From SKHV01 sp963678565 (GTDB lineage: Bacteria > Bacteroidota > Bacteroidia > Bacteroidales > Prolixibacteraceae), in contig OY782875.1 in the NCBI GenBank assembly GCA_963678565.1, forward strand, positions 3,472,001-3,536,000: a stretch of DNA of 64,000 bases, in the 5' to 3' direction. Positions 35,079 through 43,718 of the stretch are shown here, in pieces. The position numbers and the translations under genes are program-made. Numbering within the stretch: position 1 is the first letter of the stretch; each line of letters starts with the position of its first letter. Under the pieces are notes generated by a model, which ran no database searches, was not told the DNA's origin, and was given only the letters and a program-made list of their open reading frames with translations.

Positions 35079-36202
35079 AAATCAATCACTTTCTGAAAAG
35101 ATTCCCAAACTTTGTCTGCACTATTATCCCAGGTATATAATTGTCGCTGTGCTCGTCCTTTTTCAACAAGATTTTTTCTAAAGTCTTTATCTGATACAAT
35201 TTGATTCATTGCCTCTGAAATCTCTTCTGTATTTTTCGGATCAACAATAATAGCTGCATTACCAGCAATTTCGGGCATTGAGGTATTGTTTGATGTTATC
35301 ACTGGTACATCGCAGGCCATTGCTTCGATGATAGGAATCCCAAATCCTTCGAAAAAAGAGACCAACAAAAGCGCCTCGGCAGAACCTAAAACAAGATTTA
35401 AGGATTCAATATCCAAACGCCCTAACCTTAAAACATCTTCTTTAAACTGTAAATTATTATAAGTAAGCTCAAATTCGCTATCGTTCCACATTGGTGCGCC
35501 CACAAAAACAAATTTATGTGCTGTTTGGTATTTCAACTTAAACTGATCGAAAGCTTTCAGCATTCCAATAATATTCTTTCGGGAATTAATTGAACCAACA
35601 TAAATAAAATAAGGTGCGCCTTTTGATACTTTATTTTTGACTTCGATTTGCACTTCTTTGGCTACAGGTTGATATATTTCGTTCACCCCATTAAAAATAA
35701 CATCTATTTTATCGGGAGCCAATGAAAAAGTATCAATCAAATCGGTTTTACTGTACTCTGAAACAGTTAATACTCGAGATGAATTATCTGCAAATTTTGG
35801 AAAGAAGTAACGATAATACCATTTAGTTAAAAGAGGAAGTTTATCATTCCGATGCATGAAATTAATATCATGTATTACATCGACTACCGGAATTTTAAGT
35901 CCTAAAGGCATCCAACCATCAGGAGAATAAAACAGATCGACTTTGTATCGCTTTATTAATCTTTTTAATTCAATTTGATTGTGCCACCACCATAGCACAG
36001 GATGTCGGGCGGGTAAAACCGTTTTTACAGGAATAACATTTTTGGCATAAAGAAAATCATCATCCCATTTCCGATCGAAAAAAAACACAAATTCGTGTTC
36101 AGGATGATTGCACACTAATCGTTTTAAAGTTTCGTGTGCAAACCAACCAATTCCTTCCAATCTCCCCTTTAAAAGATGGGCTGTATTTATTCCTATTCTC
36201 AA
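35075..36202 (-). CDS. Glycosyltransferase family 4 protein
   Basis: 375 residues, GT-B fold. Starts with TTG at 36200-36202 (MRIGINTAHLLKGRLEGIGWF); no in-frame ATG exists between this codon and the upstream stop, and the promoter lies ~20 bases before it. The N-terminal acceptor half ends near 185. The donor half has YFIYVGSINSRKNIIGMLKAFDQF, LVLGSAEALLLVSFFEGFGIPIIEAMACDVPVITSNNTSMPEIAGNAAI, with the E-x7-E motif of retaining GT4 enzymes. Sugar donor and acceptor are unknown. It overlaps rnhB by four bases, an odd pairing of surface-polysaccharide and DNA-maintenance genes. Confidence 0.9.
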   Translation of the reverse strand: MRIGINTAHLLKGRLEGIGWFAHETLKRLVCNHPEHEFVFFFDRKWDDDFLYAKNVIPVKTVLPARHPVLWWWHNQIELKRLIKRYKVDLFYSPDGWMPLGLKIPVVDVIHDINFMHRNDKLPLLTKWYYRYFFPKFADNSSRVLTVSEYSKTDLIDTFSLAPDKIDVIFNGVNEIYQPVAKEVQIEVKNKVSKGAPYFIYVGSINSRKNIIGMLKAFDQFKLKYQTAHKFVFVGAPMWNDSEFELTYNNLQFKEDVLRLGRLDIESLNLVLGSAEALLLVSFFEGFGIPIIEAMACDVPVITSNNTSMPEIAGNAAIIVDPKNTEEISEAMNQIVSDKDFRKNLVEKGRAQRQLYTWDNSADKVWESFQKVIDL

Positions 36203-36223
36203 CGTTGATAAGTTTGATTAGCT

Positions 36224-36231
36224 CAAATATA
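36224..36231 (-). promoter_or_regulatory. Promoter -7 element for glycosyltransferase-rnhB
   Basis: TATATTTG on the minus strand, an exact TAnnTTTG. The transcript would begin close to the TTG start codon, leaving a leader of about 15 bases. Confidence 0.5.
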
Positions 36232-36304
36232 AGATCAATTGATACAATTTAAAAAACAAAATCAGATAATCCTACGATTAGGATCATTCTTAGTTTTAGG
36301 AAAT

Positions 36305-36333
36305 AAAAAAGCCTTCCATTTCTGGAAGGCTTT
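36305..36333 (-). terminator. Intrinsic terminator after ispG
   Basis: GCCTTCC-atttct-GGAAGGC followed on the minus strand by a run of six Ts, ten bases after the stop codon. Confidence 0.85.
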
Positions 36334-36342
36334 ACAAGTAAT

Positions 36343-38196
36343 TTATTGTTCTACCCAGTCATTATTCTCTTTAATAATTTGCTCTAGCTCGTAAACTGCA
36401 TCTTCATAAGGAATATGCCTTTTAACCACTTTTTGGCCTTTATACAGGCTTATTTTACCATTTCCGGCACCAACAAATCCATAATCGGCATCTCCCATTT
36501 CGCCAGGGCCATTGACAACACAGCCCATAATTCCAATTTTCAAATGCTTTAAATGAGAGAAATGTTCTTTTACTTCTTTGGTTGTTTTTTGCAGGTCGAA
36601 TTGCGTACGACCACAACCGGGGCAAGAAATAAACTCAGATTTTGTAATCCTCATTCGGGTTGCCTGCAATATCGAGAAAGAAGTATTTTTTAAGTCGGAA
36701 TAGAAAATATCCCTAGTTTCATTCGAAATCAAAATACCATCGCCGTATCCATCGATGAGCAATCCTCCAAAATCAGTAGCCGCTTTTAATTGCAAATCCT
36801 CTAAGCGGTGTTCATCGTAATGCCCCCAAAGAACTACAGACAAACGACAAACAATTGATTCAAGCATCATAAAAAATGCTCTCATATCGGCATATCGATT
36901 TTTATTATCCGATTCCAATAATAGTACAGCTTTTCGCTCGGCTTTTAACTTGGTTACAATTTCAGGATTTTCTTGTCTGAAACGAATAAAATCAGCACGC
37001 GTTACTCGAATAAAACGATGACTACTTTGATAAATATCGTTGAATAAATAATCTTCTAATGTAATTATTGGAAACTTGCGTTGTTTCTTATTTAAGATTG
37101 ACTTTCCATCGAAATAATAATCGGGTTCCATTTTGCCATTTAAGTTGGCAATTTCTAAAGGGGAATTCCCATTTAAAGAAGCAATAACGACCGGCTGTCT
37201 TCTGTTTCCAAATTTACGAACTGGTCGTCCATAACGATGCTCGTACTCGAATGGATTTGTTTGCGTAAATACAGGCGCCTGAATTTCTTCGTGCCCTTTA
37301 CGTTCTTCAATCGTTTTAATTAACTTCTTCGCAAATGGGATTTCTTTTTCTGGATCTTCTGTTAATGAAACGCGAATTGTATCGCCAATTCCATCAATCA
37401 ATAAAGTTCCAATTCCAACAGCTGACCGAATTCGACCATCTTCACCTTCTCCTGCTTCGGTAACCCCCACATGGAAAGGAAACTTCATGTCCTCCAAACG
37501 CATTTTATAGTTCATTAAACGAACCGTATAAACTAAAATTCGGACATTCCACGATTTTATTGAGATAACAATATTATTGAAATCTACTTTCTTACAAATT
37601 CTTAGAAACTCCATTACCGATTCAACGATCCCTGCTGGTGTATCGCCATAACGGCTCATGATACGATCAGAAAGCGAACCTTGATTGGCTCCAATTCGAA
37701 TTGCCGTATTATGCTTTTTGCATACTTCAAGAAATGGAATTAATTTTTTTTCAATTTTAAGAAGCTCAGCCTGATAGTCCTCCGAAGAATATATAACATT
37801 CTGAAATTGAGCTCTTTTATCTACAAAATTACCAGGATTAATCCTTACTTTTGAGACATATTGCGCGGCTAATTCGGCGACTTTAGAATTAAAGTGAACA
37901 TCTGCAATAATTGGCGTTTTATAACCTCTTTCACGAATTTCTTTCTTTATCTTTTTAAGATTTTCAGCATCTTTCGTAGACTTTACAGCTACCCGAACAT
38001 ACTCCGCACCCGCTTTTACAATTCGGATAAATTGGTCAACTGTAGCATCTGTATCCATCGTATCGGTGTCAGTCATCGACTGCAATCGAATTGGATTCTT
38101 TCCACCCATTGGTACATCGCCTATATTAACCTCCCAAGTTTTTTCTCGACGATATTCAGTAAGTGTTTTACAGTAGTTGAAGTTCTTATCCTTCAT
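36343..38196 (-). CDS. ispG: 4-hydroxy-3-methylbut-2-enyl-diphosphate synthase, long three-domain form
   Basis: 617 residues. IspG (GcpE) reduces methylerythritol cyclodiphosphate in the MEP isoprenoid pathway using a [4Fe-4S] cluster. The TIM barrel (1-280) shows PMGGKNPIRLQSMTDTDTMDTDAT and RVAVKSTKDAENL. A large insert domain (about 300-510) marks the plant/Bacteroidota form. The cluster domain carries SCPGCGRTQFDL and GIMGCVVNGPGEMGDADYGFVG with three Cys and the Glu ligand. It has its own promoter and terminator and is not in an operon. Confidence 0.95.
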   Translation of the reverse strand: MKDKNFNYCKTLTEYRREKTWEVNIGDVPMGGKNPIRLQSMTDTDTMDTDATVDQFIRIVKAGAEYVRVAVKSTKDAENLKKIKKEIRERGYKTPIIADVHFNSKVAELAAQYVSKVRINPGNFVDKRAQFQNVIYSSEDYQAELLKIEKKLIPFLEVCKKHNTAIRIGANQGSLSDRIMSRYGDTPAGIVESVMEFLRICKKVDFNNIVISIKSWNVRILVYTVRLMNYKMRLEDMKFPFHVGVTEAGEGEDGRIRSAVGIGTLLIDGIGDTIRVSLTEDPEKEIPFAKKLIKTIEERKGHEEIQAPVFTQTNPFEYEHRYGRPVRKFGNRRQPVVIASLNGNSPLEIANLNGKMEPDYYFDGKSILNKKQRKFPIITLEDYLFNDIYQSSHRFIRVTRADFIRFRQENPEIVTKLKAERKAVLLLESDNKNRYADMRAFFMMLESIVCRLSVVLWGHYDEHRLEDLQLKAATDFGGLLIDGYGDGILISNETRDIFYSDLKNTSFSILQATRMRITKSEFISCPGCGRTQFDLQKTTKEVKEHFSHLKHLKIGIMGCVVNGPGEMGDADYGFVGAGNGKISLYKGQKVVKRHIPYEDAVYELEQIIKENNDWVEQ

Positions 38197-38222
38197 ATTT
38201 TGTACCTCTTTGAAATGAATAG

Positions 38223-38230
38223 CAAATTTA
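38223..38230 (-). promoter_or_regulatory. ispG promoter -7 element
   Basis: TAAATTTG on the minus strand, 26 bases before the ATG; an AGAGG-like ribosome site lies between. Confidence 0.5.
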
Positions 38231-38384
38231 GAATTTTAACAACAAATAGAAAATATTATGTTTACAATAATTTAAGATACTACAAAAACTAATTGTAAAC
38301 GAATTTAAATAGTGTTGAATGTTTTTCGTTCAACTTAAAAGCATCAAATTGTTAAGTAATTGGAAATCGAAAGCAATGATACAA

Positions 38385-38410
38385 AAAAAGCAACCCTGAG
38401 GATTGCTTTT
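38385..38410 (-). terminator. Intrinsic terminator after uxaE
   Basis: AAAAGCAA and TTGCTTTT arms with a bulged inner CC/GG pair, followed by seven Ts on the minus strand. It marks the end of the uronate operon. Confidence 0.8.
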
Positions 38411-38429
38411 CTATATTTATCTCTTTTGA

Positions 38430-39680
38430 TTACAAACCTAATCGCTTAATGTGTCGTTCATACAAATTCGTAAATACCTGATTTTCGATATTTTTCTCAT
38501 ACTTTTTCAAGCCATTGTAATAAACATCTCCTTTTTGAGCAGCTACCTTATAACCAATATGTATTAACTGTCTTAAATCAGGATTATATTCGTCACAACT
38601 TTGGTCGTGGACAATGGCATTTAATAATTGCTGCCCAGTCCATTTTGAAACTTCTTCAGGGGTAGGCAAGTTTTCAGGCTTGATATCAATTACAGCAGCA
38701 TATGGTGCCGAAAGTGCATCTAATTTACTGTAAGCTGTAGCATAAACTTCTTTTGCAAGTTCTAAACCACCACCATCTGAAATTGCCAATCCAGCAATTT
38801 CTTCTAACCAAGTGGTACCTGCTGTTTTAATATGAATTCCTTTGTTATGCTTTTTAATCATGGAACCGATAATTGGATAAATCGCAAATTTATCACTTCC
38901 TGAATGCACACTTAGTTTTAAATTGTCGGGTAAACCGAATTCTTTAACTGCGAAATCGATTACTAATAAGTCTTGTTCAAATTCTTTTGCAAACTGGTCA
39001 ACGTCGCCAACATAATCTACACCTTTATTGAAACGTCCTGAAAAACGAGGTGCAATTGTTTGAGCCGGAACTCCATAATTTGCTAATAATTTAAGAATAA
39101 AGAATAAATCAAGTGGACTTTGAGGTGTATCAGTTTCATCACAAGAAACTTCAGGAACAAAGTTTCCCTCCCCTTTTTTCTCGACGAGGTATTTATATAC
39201 TTTAGAAGCTTCGTCCATTGCAACTAAGTAATTGTTGGCAAAACTTTTCAAACCGTCTTCGGTAACTTCTAATGCCTCACCAATTCCTGGAATTTCAAGC
39301 TTTCCCACATAGCTTTTATGATCTGCTAGAAAGGCATCAATTTTATCTTGCGAAGCAGCTTCCCCGATAAAGTCGGCTACATCAATCGTGAAGAAATCAC
39401 TTGGTTCGATAAATGACTCAACATTTTTAAAGTTGATATGGTCAGCGTCCACATAATAATCGCCTTCCCAACCTAATGCTTTCACAGCTGCGTCGGCCTC
39501 AACTCTCACTTCTGCAGGCTCGGTACCAATAATGGTATGCTCGCGATGAGATTTGTTCCAAACAGGCGTAAAATCAATTCCTAATTCCTTTTTTGCGGTA
39601 ATAAATGCTTTTAATTGTGCTTTTCCTTGGTGGCCAAAGCGGTCGCCGACACCAAAAGAGTATTTTCCAATTTTTTTCAT
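38430..39680 (-). CDS. uxaE: Tagaturonate epimerase family protein
   Basis: 416 residues. UxaE interconverts D-tagaturonate and D-fructuronate, linking galacturonate to the glucuronate route; first described in Thermotoga. The assignment rests on family recognition (KYSFGVGDRFGHQGKAQLKAFI at the start, VPEVSCDETDTPQSPLDLFFIL, LSVHSGSDKFAIYPIIG, HIKTAGTTWLEEIAGLA) and on the context: uxaC, an SDR reductase, kdgK and KDPG aldolase are in the same locus. Conserved Asp, Glu and His in these segments are candidate metal ligands. It is the last gene of the minus-strand series, separated from the transporter by a terminator-like hairpin, and has no clear promoter of its own. Confidence 0.85.
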   Translation of the reverse strand: MKKIGKYSFGVGDRFGHQGKAQLKAFITAKKELGIDFTPVWNKSHREHTIIGTEPAEVRVEADAAVKALGWEGDYYVDADHINFKNVESFIEPSDFFTIDVADFIGEAASQDKIDAFLADHKSYVGKLEIPGIGEALEVTEDGLKSFANNYLVAMDEASKVYKYLVEKKGEGNFVPEVSCDETDTPQSPLDLFFILKLLANYGVPAQTIAPRFSGRFNKGVDYVGDVDQFAKEFEQDLLVIDFAVKEFGLPDNLKLSVHSGSDKFAIYPIIGSMIKKHNKGIHIKTAGTTWLEEIAGLAISDGGGLELAKEVYATAYSKLDALSAPYAAVIDIKPENLPTPEEVSKWTGQQLLNAIVHDQSCDEYNPDLRQLIHIGYKVAAQKGDVYYNGLKKYEKNIENQVFTNLYERHIKRLGL

Positions 39681-39741
39681 CAGTCAGATTTTTTATATAA
39701 ATTAATAATTAAAAAGGTTAGTTAATTAGGTTGGTTTAGGT

Positions 39742-39774
39742 AAAAAAAGGGTGGTAGTGGTTAGTTACCACCCT
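39742..39774 (-). terminator. Intrinsic terminator or attenuator between transporter and uxaE
   Basis: AGGGTGGTA and TACCACCCT arms around a nine-base loop, followed by seven Ts on the minus strand. It lies inside the uronate gene series and may lower expression of uxaE. Confidence 0.75.
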
Positions 39775-39783
39775 ATATAAAAT

Positions 39784-41238
39784 TTAATCATCGATAGTAA
39801 TTACCTTATATTTAGGCACAAGTGATTTCATAACTATCCATCCAATTAAATAAGCAATGGCGCAAATTGAGAAAATAATGAAATATCCAGATCTAATTCC
39901 TTCAAATCCCATAAATTTCATATTTGTTGCTTCTGAATAATCAAATAACAAACCTGAGCCTTTATTAATAAAGAATGATCCAATACCACCAGCCATTCCA
40001 CCTATTCCTGTTATAGTAGCGATTGCTGATCTTGGAAACATATCTCCAACAGTAGAGAAAATATTTGCAGACCAAGCTTGATGAGCAGCACCAGCAATAC
40101 CAATAATAATCACCGGAAACCAATACGAATAGTGCCCTAATGGCTGTGCCAACAATGCCAATAATGGGAAAAAGGCAAAAATTAACATTGAACGCATTCT
40201 TCCAGCATAAGGATCCATTCCTTTTTTATCGACAAAGAAAGTTGGAAGCCATCCTCCAATAATTGAAAGAAGTGTAATTGCATACAATACAAATAATAAT
40301 ACTTGAGCAGTTGTGTTATCTGAAGATAATCCATAAACAGAACTCAAATATGCAGGAGTCCAGAACAAATAAAACCACCATACTCCATCAGTCATAAATT
40401 TACCAAAAGCAAATGCCCAAGTTTGCTTGTATGTCAATAATTCTTTAAATGTCAGTTTTCTAATTTTTGTACCATCTGCTCTTGTTTCACTATGGTCATT
40501 ATCTTGCTGAATGTACGCAAGCTCTGCCTTATTTACTCTAGGATGTTCATTCGGTTTTTTATATATAAATACCCAGACTCCCATCCACAAGAAACCTAAA
40601 GCACCAATAATGAGAAAAGCCATCTCCCATCCAAAATGATGAGCAATAATTGGAATTGAGATTGGAGCCGCTAATGCACCAACTGTTGCCCCAGCGTTAA
40701 AAATACTGGTAGAAAATGCACGATCCTTTTTTGGAAAAAATTCAGCTGTTGCTTTAATTGCTGCTGGAAAATTCCCAGCCTCACCAAGTGCAAGAACAAA
40801 TCGAGCAATTATAAATAATGTTACACTAACGGAAATGACCATTCCAACATTATTTACCGTTGAAATAGCTTCTCTAGCACCTTCAAATCCTACGAACCAT
40901 TTACCAGCAACAATACCTGAGGTTGCAATTCCACAAAACGCGTGAAGTACAGCACCTAATGACCATACTCCAATTGCCCATAAGAATCCTTTTTTAGTAT
41001 CAAGCCAGTCAACTACACGCCCTGCAAACAATAAACTAACGGCATAGAAAACAGAAAATAATGCTGTAATATTACCATAATCATTATTTGTCCAATGAAA
41101 TTCTGGTGCAATAAAATCTTTCCAAGTTAAGGATAGAACCTGACGATCCATATAATTTATGGTCGTCGCAAAGAATAATAACGCCGTTATTACCCAACGA
41201 TAATTCGTTTTTTTTTCTGTGATTTGATTTGTTGTCAT
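39784..41238 (-). CDS. MFS transporter, hexuronate (ExuT-like) type
   Basis: 484 residues with about 12 transmembrane helices, anion:cation symporter branch of the major facilitator superfamily. Typical segments: NYMDRQVLSLTW near the N-terminus, LGEAGNFPAAIKATAEFFPKKDRAFSTSIFNAG in the fourth-fifth helix region, and GGWLPTFFVDKKGMDP around helix 8. It most likely imports D-glucuronate or D-galacturonate with protons, as its neighbours catabolise these. An insertion of some 40 residues (about 95-135) lengthens the region before helix 4 compared with E. coli ExuT. gnd lies 15 bases upstream and a terminator is 10 bases downstream. Confidence 0.87.
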   Translation of the reverse strand: MTTNQITEKKTNYRWVITALLFFATTINYMDRQVLSLTWKDFIAPEFHWTNNDYGNITALFSVFYAVSLLFAGRVVDWLDTKKGFLWAIGVWSLGAVLHAFCGIATSGIVAGKWFVGFEGAREAISTVNNVGMVISVSVTLFIIARFVLALGEAGNFPAAIKATAEFFPKKDRAFSTSIFNAGATVGALAAPISIPIIAHHFGWEMAFLIIGALGFLWMGVWVFIYKKPNEHPRVNKAELAYIQQDNDHSETRADGTKIRKLTFKELLTYKQTWAFAFGKFMTDGVWWFYLFWTPAYLSSVYGLSSDNTTAQVLLFVLYAITLLSIIGGWLPTFFVDKKGMDPYAGRMRSMLIFAFFPLLALLAQPLGHYSYWFPVIIIGIAGAAHQAWSANIFSTVGDMFPRSAIATITGIGGMAGGIGSFFINKGSGLLFDYSEATNMKFMGFEGIRSGYFIIFSICAIAYLIGWIVMKSLVPKYKVITIDD

Positions 41239-41253
41239 ATTTATCAGTTAAAG

Positions 41254-42705
41254 TTAAACATCGTAAGTTGTTGAAGCAGTATCACCACCGCGACCTGTCC
41301 AATTGGTATGGAAAAATTTGCCGCGAGGTTGGTCAATTCGTTCGTAGGTATGGGCTCCAAAATAGTCGCGTTGTGCCTGTAATAAATTCGCTGGCAAACG
41401 CTCACTTCTGAATCCATCAAAATAAGCTAAAGCACTTGTTAATGCAGGAGCAGGTACTCCATTAGTTAAAGCTGCGGCACAAACTCTACGCCATCCAGCC
41501 TGAGCACTTTCAACTTTCTCTTTAAAATAAGGGTCTAATAATAAATTTGGTAATTCAGGATTTTTATCAAATGCAGCTTTAATATCTTTTAAGAATACCG
41601 AACGAATAATACATCCGCCGCGCCACATTAATGCAATTCCACCATAATTTAAATTCCAATTATGCTCATTTGCAGCTTCCATCATTAAATTATAGCCTTG
41701 TGCATAAGAGATGATCTTAGCACCTAAAAGTGCCATTTTCAAATCTTCAATTATTTGTTCTTTGTCTCCTTCGAATTTTGGAGTTGGGCCTACCAACACT
41801 TTTGAAGCTTGAACACGCAAATCTTTTTGTGCCGATAAACAGCGAGCAAATACCGATTCGCCAATCAAAGTTAAAGGAATCCCTAAATCAAGAGCAGAAA
41901 TTCCAGTCCATTTACCGGTTCCTTTTTGACCTGCAGTGTCTAATATTTTTTCAACCAATGGTTCGCCATCTTCATCTTTAAATCCAAGGATATCGCGAGT
42001 GATTTCAATTAAATAAGAATCTAACTCTTCCTCGTTCCATTTTTTGAATACTTCGTGCATTTCATCGGCCGACATACCTAATAAATCTTTCATTATTTGA
42101 TAAGCTTCGGTAATAATTTGCATATCGCCGTATTCAATACCATTGTGAACCATTTTCACAAAGTGACCGGCTCCGTCTTCACCAACCCAATCACAACATG
42201 CAGCTCCGTCTTCAACTTTTGCTGCAACCGATTGAAAAATTTCTTTAACTTCAGGCCAAGCTGAAGGAGAACCACCCGGCATCATCGAAGGCCCCTTTAA
42301 TGCACCTTCTTCACCACCAGAGACTCCGGTTCCAATATATTTTAATCCTTTGCTTTCTACATATTTTGTACGACGAATGGTATCTGGGAAATGCGAATTA
42401 CCACCATCGATAATAATATCGCCTTCGTCCAAATGAGGTATCACCATGTCGATGAAGTCATCAACTGGTTTTCCTGCTTTTACAAGCATCATAACTTTAC
42501 GAGGCTTCTCAAGCGAATCAACCAATTCTTCTATTGAGTGGGCTCCAATAAAATTTTTACCAGCACCACGGCCATTCACAAATTTATCAACCTTTGCAAC
42601 GGTTCTATTATAAACGGCAACTGTAAACCCTTTGCTTTCCATGTTTAAAACAAGGTTTTCGCCCATTACAGCCAAGCCAATCAAACCTATATCTGCTTTT
42701 TTCAT
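41254..42705 (-). CDS. gnd: 6-phosphogluconate dehydrogenase, decarboxylating
   Basis: 483 residues. It oxidises 6-phosphogluconate to ribulose 5-phosphate and CO2. Motifs: GLAVMGENLVLNMESKG (dinucleotide fold, 10-26) with VYNRT after strand 2 (Arg favours NADP), GVSGGEEGALKGPSMMPGG (substrate loop), KMVHNGIEYGDMQ (catalytic Lys) and LLQAQRDYFGAHTYERID near the C-terminus. Full length, no lesions. It lies within the uronate series with 15- and 19-base gaps. No zwf or pgl is nearby, so its inclusion may serve an oxidative branch for uronate- or gluconate-derived carbon. Confidence 0.93.
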   Translation of the reverse strand: MKKADIGLIGLAVMGENLVLNMESKGFTVAVYNRTVAKVDKFVNGRGAGKNFIGAHSIEELVDSLEKPRKVMMLVKAGKPVDDFIDMVIPHLDEGDIIIDGGNSHFPDTIRRTKYVESKGLKYIGTGVSGGEEGALKGPSMMPGGSPSAWPEVKEIFQSVAAKVEDGAACCDWVGEDGAGHFVKMVHNGIEYGDMQIITEAYQIMKDLLGMSADEMHEVFKKWNEEELDSYLIEITRDILGFKDEDGEPLVEKILDTAGQKGTGKWTGISALDLGIPLTLIGESVFARCLSAQKDLRVQASKVLVGPTPKFEGDKEQIIEDLKMALLGAKIISYAQGYNLMMEAANEHNWNLNYGGIALMWRGGCIIRSVFLKDIKAAFDKNPELPNLLLDPYFKEKVESAQAGWRRVCAAALTNGVPAPALTSALAYFDGFRSERLPANLLQAQRDYFGAHTYERIDQPRGKFFHTNWTGRGGDTASTTYDV

Positions 42706-42724
42706 ATCCGCTAATTATTTTGAA

Positions 42725-43705
42725 TTATTTAACTGAATAATATTTTGCTACAATTTTATCTAAAATCATATTCGTTTTTGCACCACTTACACCTGTACTT
42801 ACTGAGAGTTTATTTTCAGCAATACTTGAAACCACCTCTTCAATTAAATTATACTGAACATGTTGAGGCGTTTGAAAATCAAAACTTATTGTTTCTTTTT
42901 CAGTATATAATTTCAAAGGAACAAAATCAAAAGTAGAAAATTCAATACGTCCTTTTGTTCCAACGATTTCAATAACATCTTTATTATTAATTTCGGATGA
43001 ATTAAAACACCAAACTCCATTGCCAATTATTCCATTTTCGAATTGAAATGATACGGATAAAATATCTTCAGCATCGTAACGTCCTCCCTGATTATCGACA
43101 ATCGAGTTTACCTCTTTAAAATCGCCAAAAAAATACATCAGTAAATCAATTTGATGCGATGCCAAATCAAAAAAATATCCACCACCAGCAATAGTTGGAT
43201 CAACCCTCCATGGCAGTTCATCATTTAGTTTCTCATTCTTAAACAACTGAATATTTACCATTCGAATATCGCCAATTGCTTTTTCTTCAATTAAATTTTT
43301 CAATTTAATAAAACCGGGCAATTTTCTTCGATAATAGGCTACAAAAACCGGAACTTTTTTTGAAGATGCCAATTTATTTACCTCTTCACATTCGGAAAAG
43401 GTTAGCCCCATTGGCTTTTCAATATAAACTGGTTTTCCTGCTTCAATTGCCTTTTTTGCATAAAATGCATGTGTATCGGGAGGTGTGGCAACATAAATTG
43501 CGTTCACCTGCGGATCATTAATAAGCTTATCGGCATCGGTATACCATTTTGGCACACCATGGCGATGTGCATAATCTTTGGCTTTTTCTTCATTTCGGCG
43601 CATTACTGCATACAATTCCGAATTTTCAACCTTACTAAAAGCAGGTCCGCTTTTAACTTCGGTTACATCTCCACAACCGATTATGCCCCAACTTACCTTA
43701 TTCAT
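42725..43705 (-). CDS. Gfo/Idh/MocA-family oxidoreductase
   Basis: 326 residues. NAD(P)-dependent sugar or polyol dehydrogenase family. The Rossmann start is SWGIIGCGDVTEVKSGPAF; EKPMGLT (about 94-100) carries the family Lys; and GGGYFFDLASHQIDLLMYFFGD (about 168-190) carries the Asp and His expected near the active site. The substrate is unknown. It lies 13 bases after the LarA-like gene and 19 before gnd, so it is part of the uronate transcript, which suggests a sugar acid or its derivative as substrate. No signal peptide is present. Confidence 0.88.
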   Translation of the reverse strand: MNKVSWGIIGCGDVTEVKSGPAFSKVENSELYAVMRRNEEKAKDYAHRHGVPKWYTDADKLINDPQVNAIYVATPPDTHAFYAKKAIEAGKPVYIEKPMGLTFSECEEVNKLASSKKVPVFVAYYRRKLPGFIKLKNLIEEKAIGDIRMVNIQLFKNEKLNDELPWRVDPTIAGGGYFFDLASHQIDLLMYFFGDFKEVNSIVDNQGGRYDAEDILSVSFQFENGIIGNGVWCFNSSEINNKDVIEIVGTKGRIEFSTFDFVPLKLYTEKETISFDFQTPQHVQYNLIEEVVSSIAENKLSVSTGVSGAKTNMILDKIVAKYYSVK

Positions 43706-43718
43706 CCAATTTAATTTA

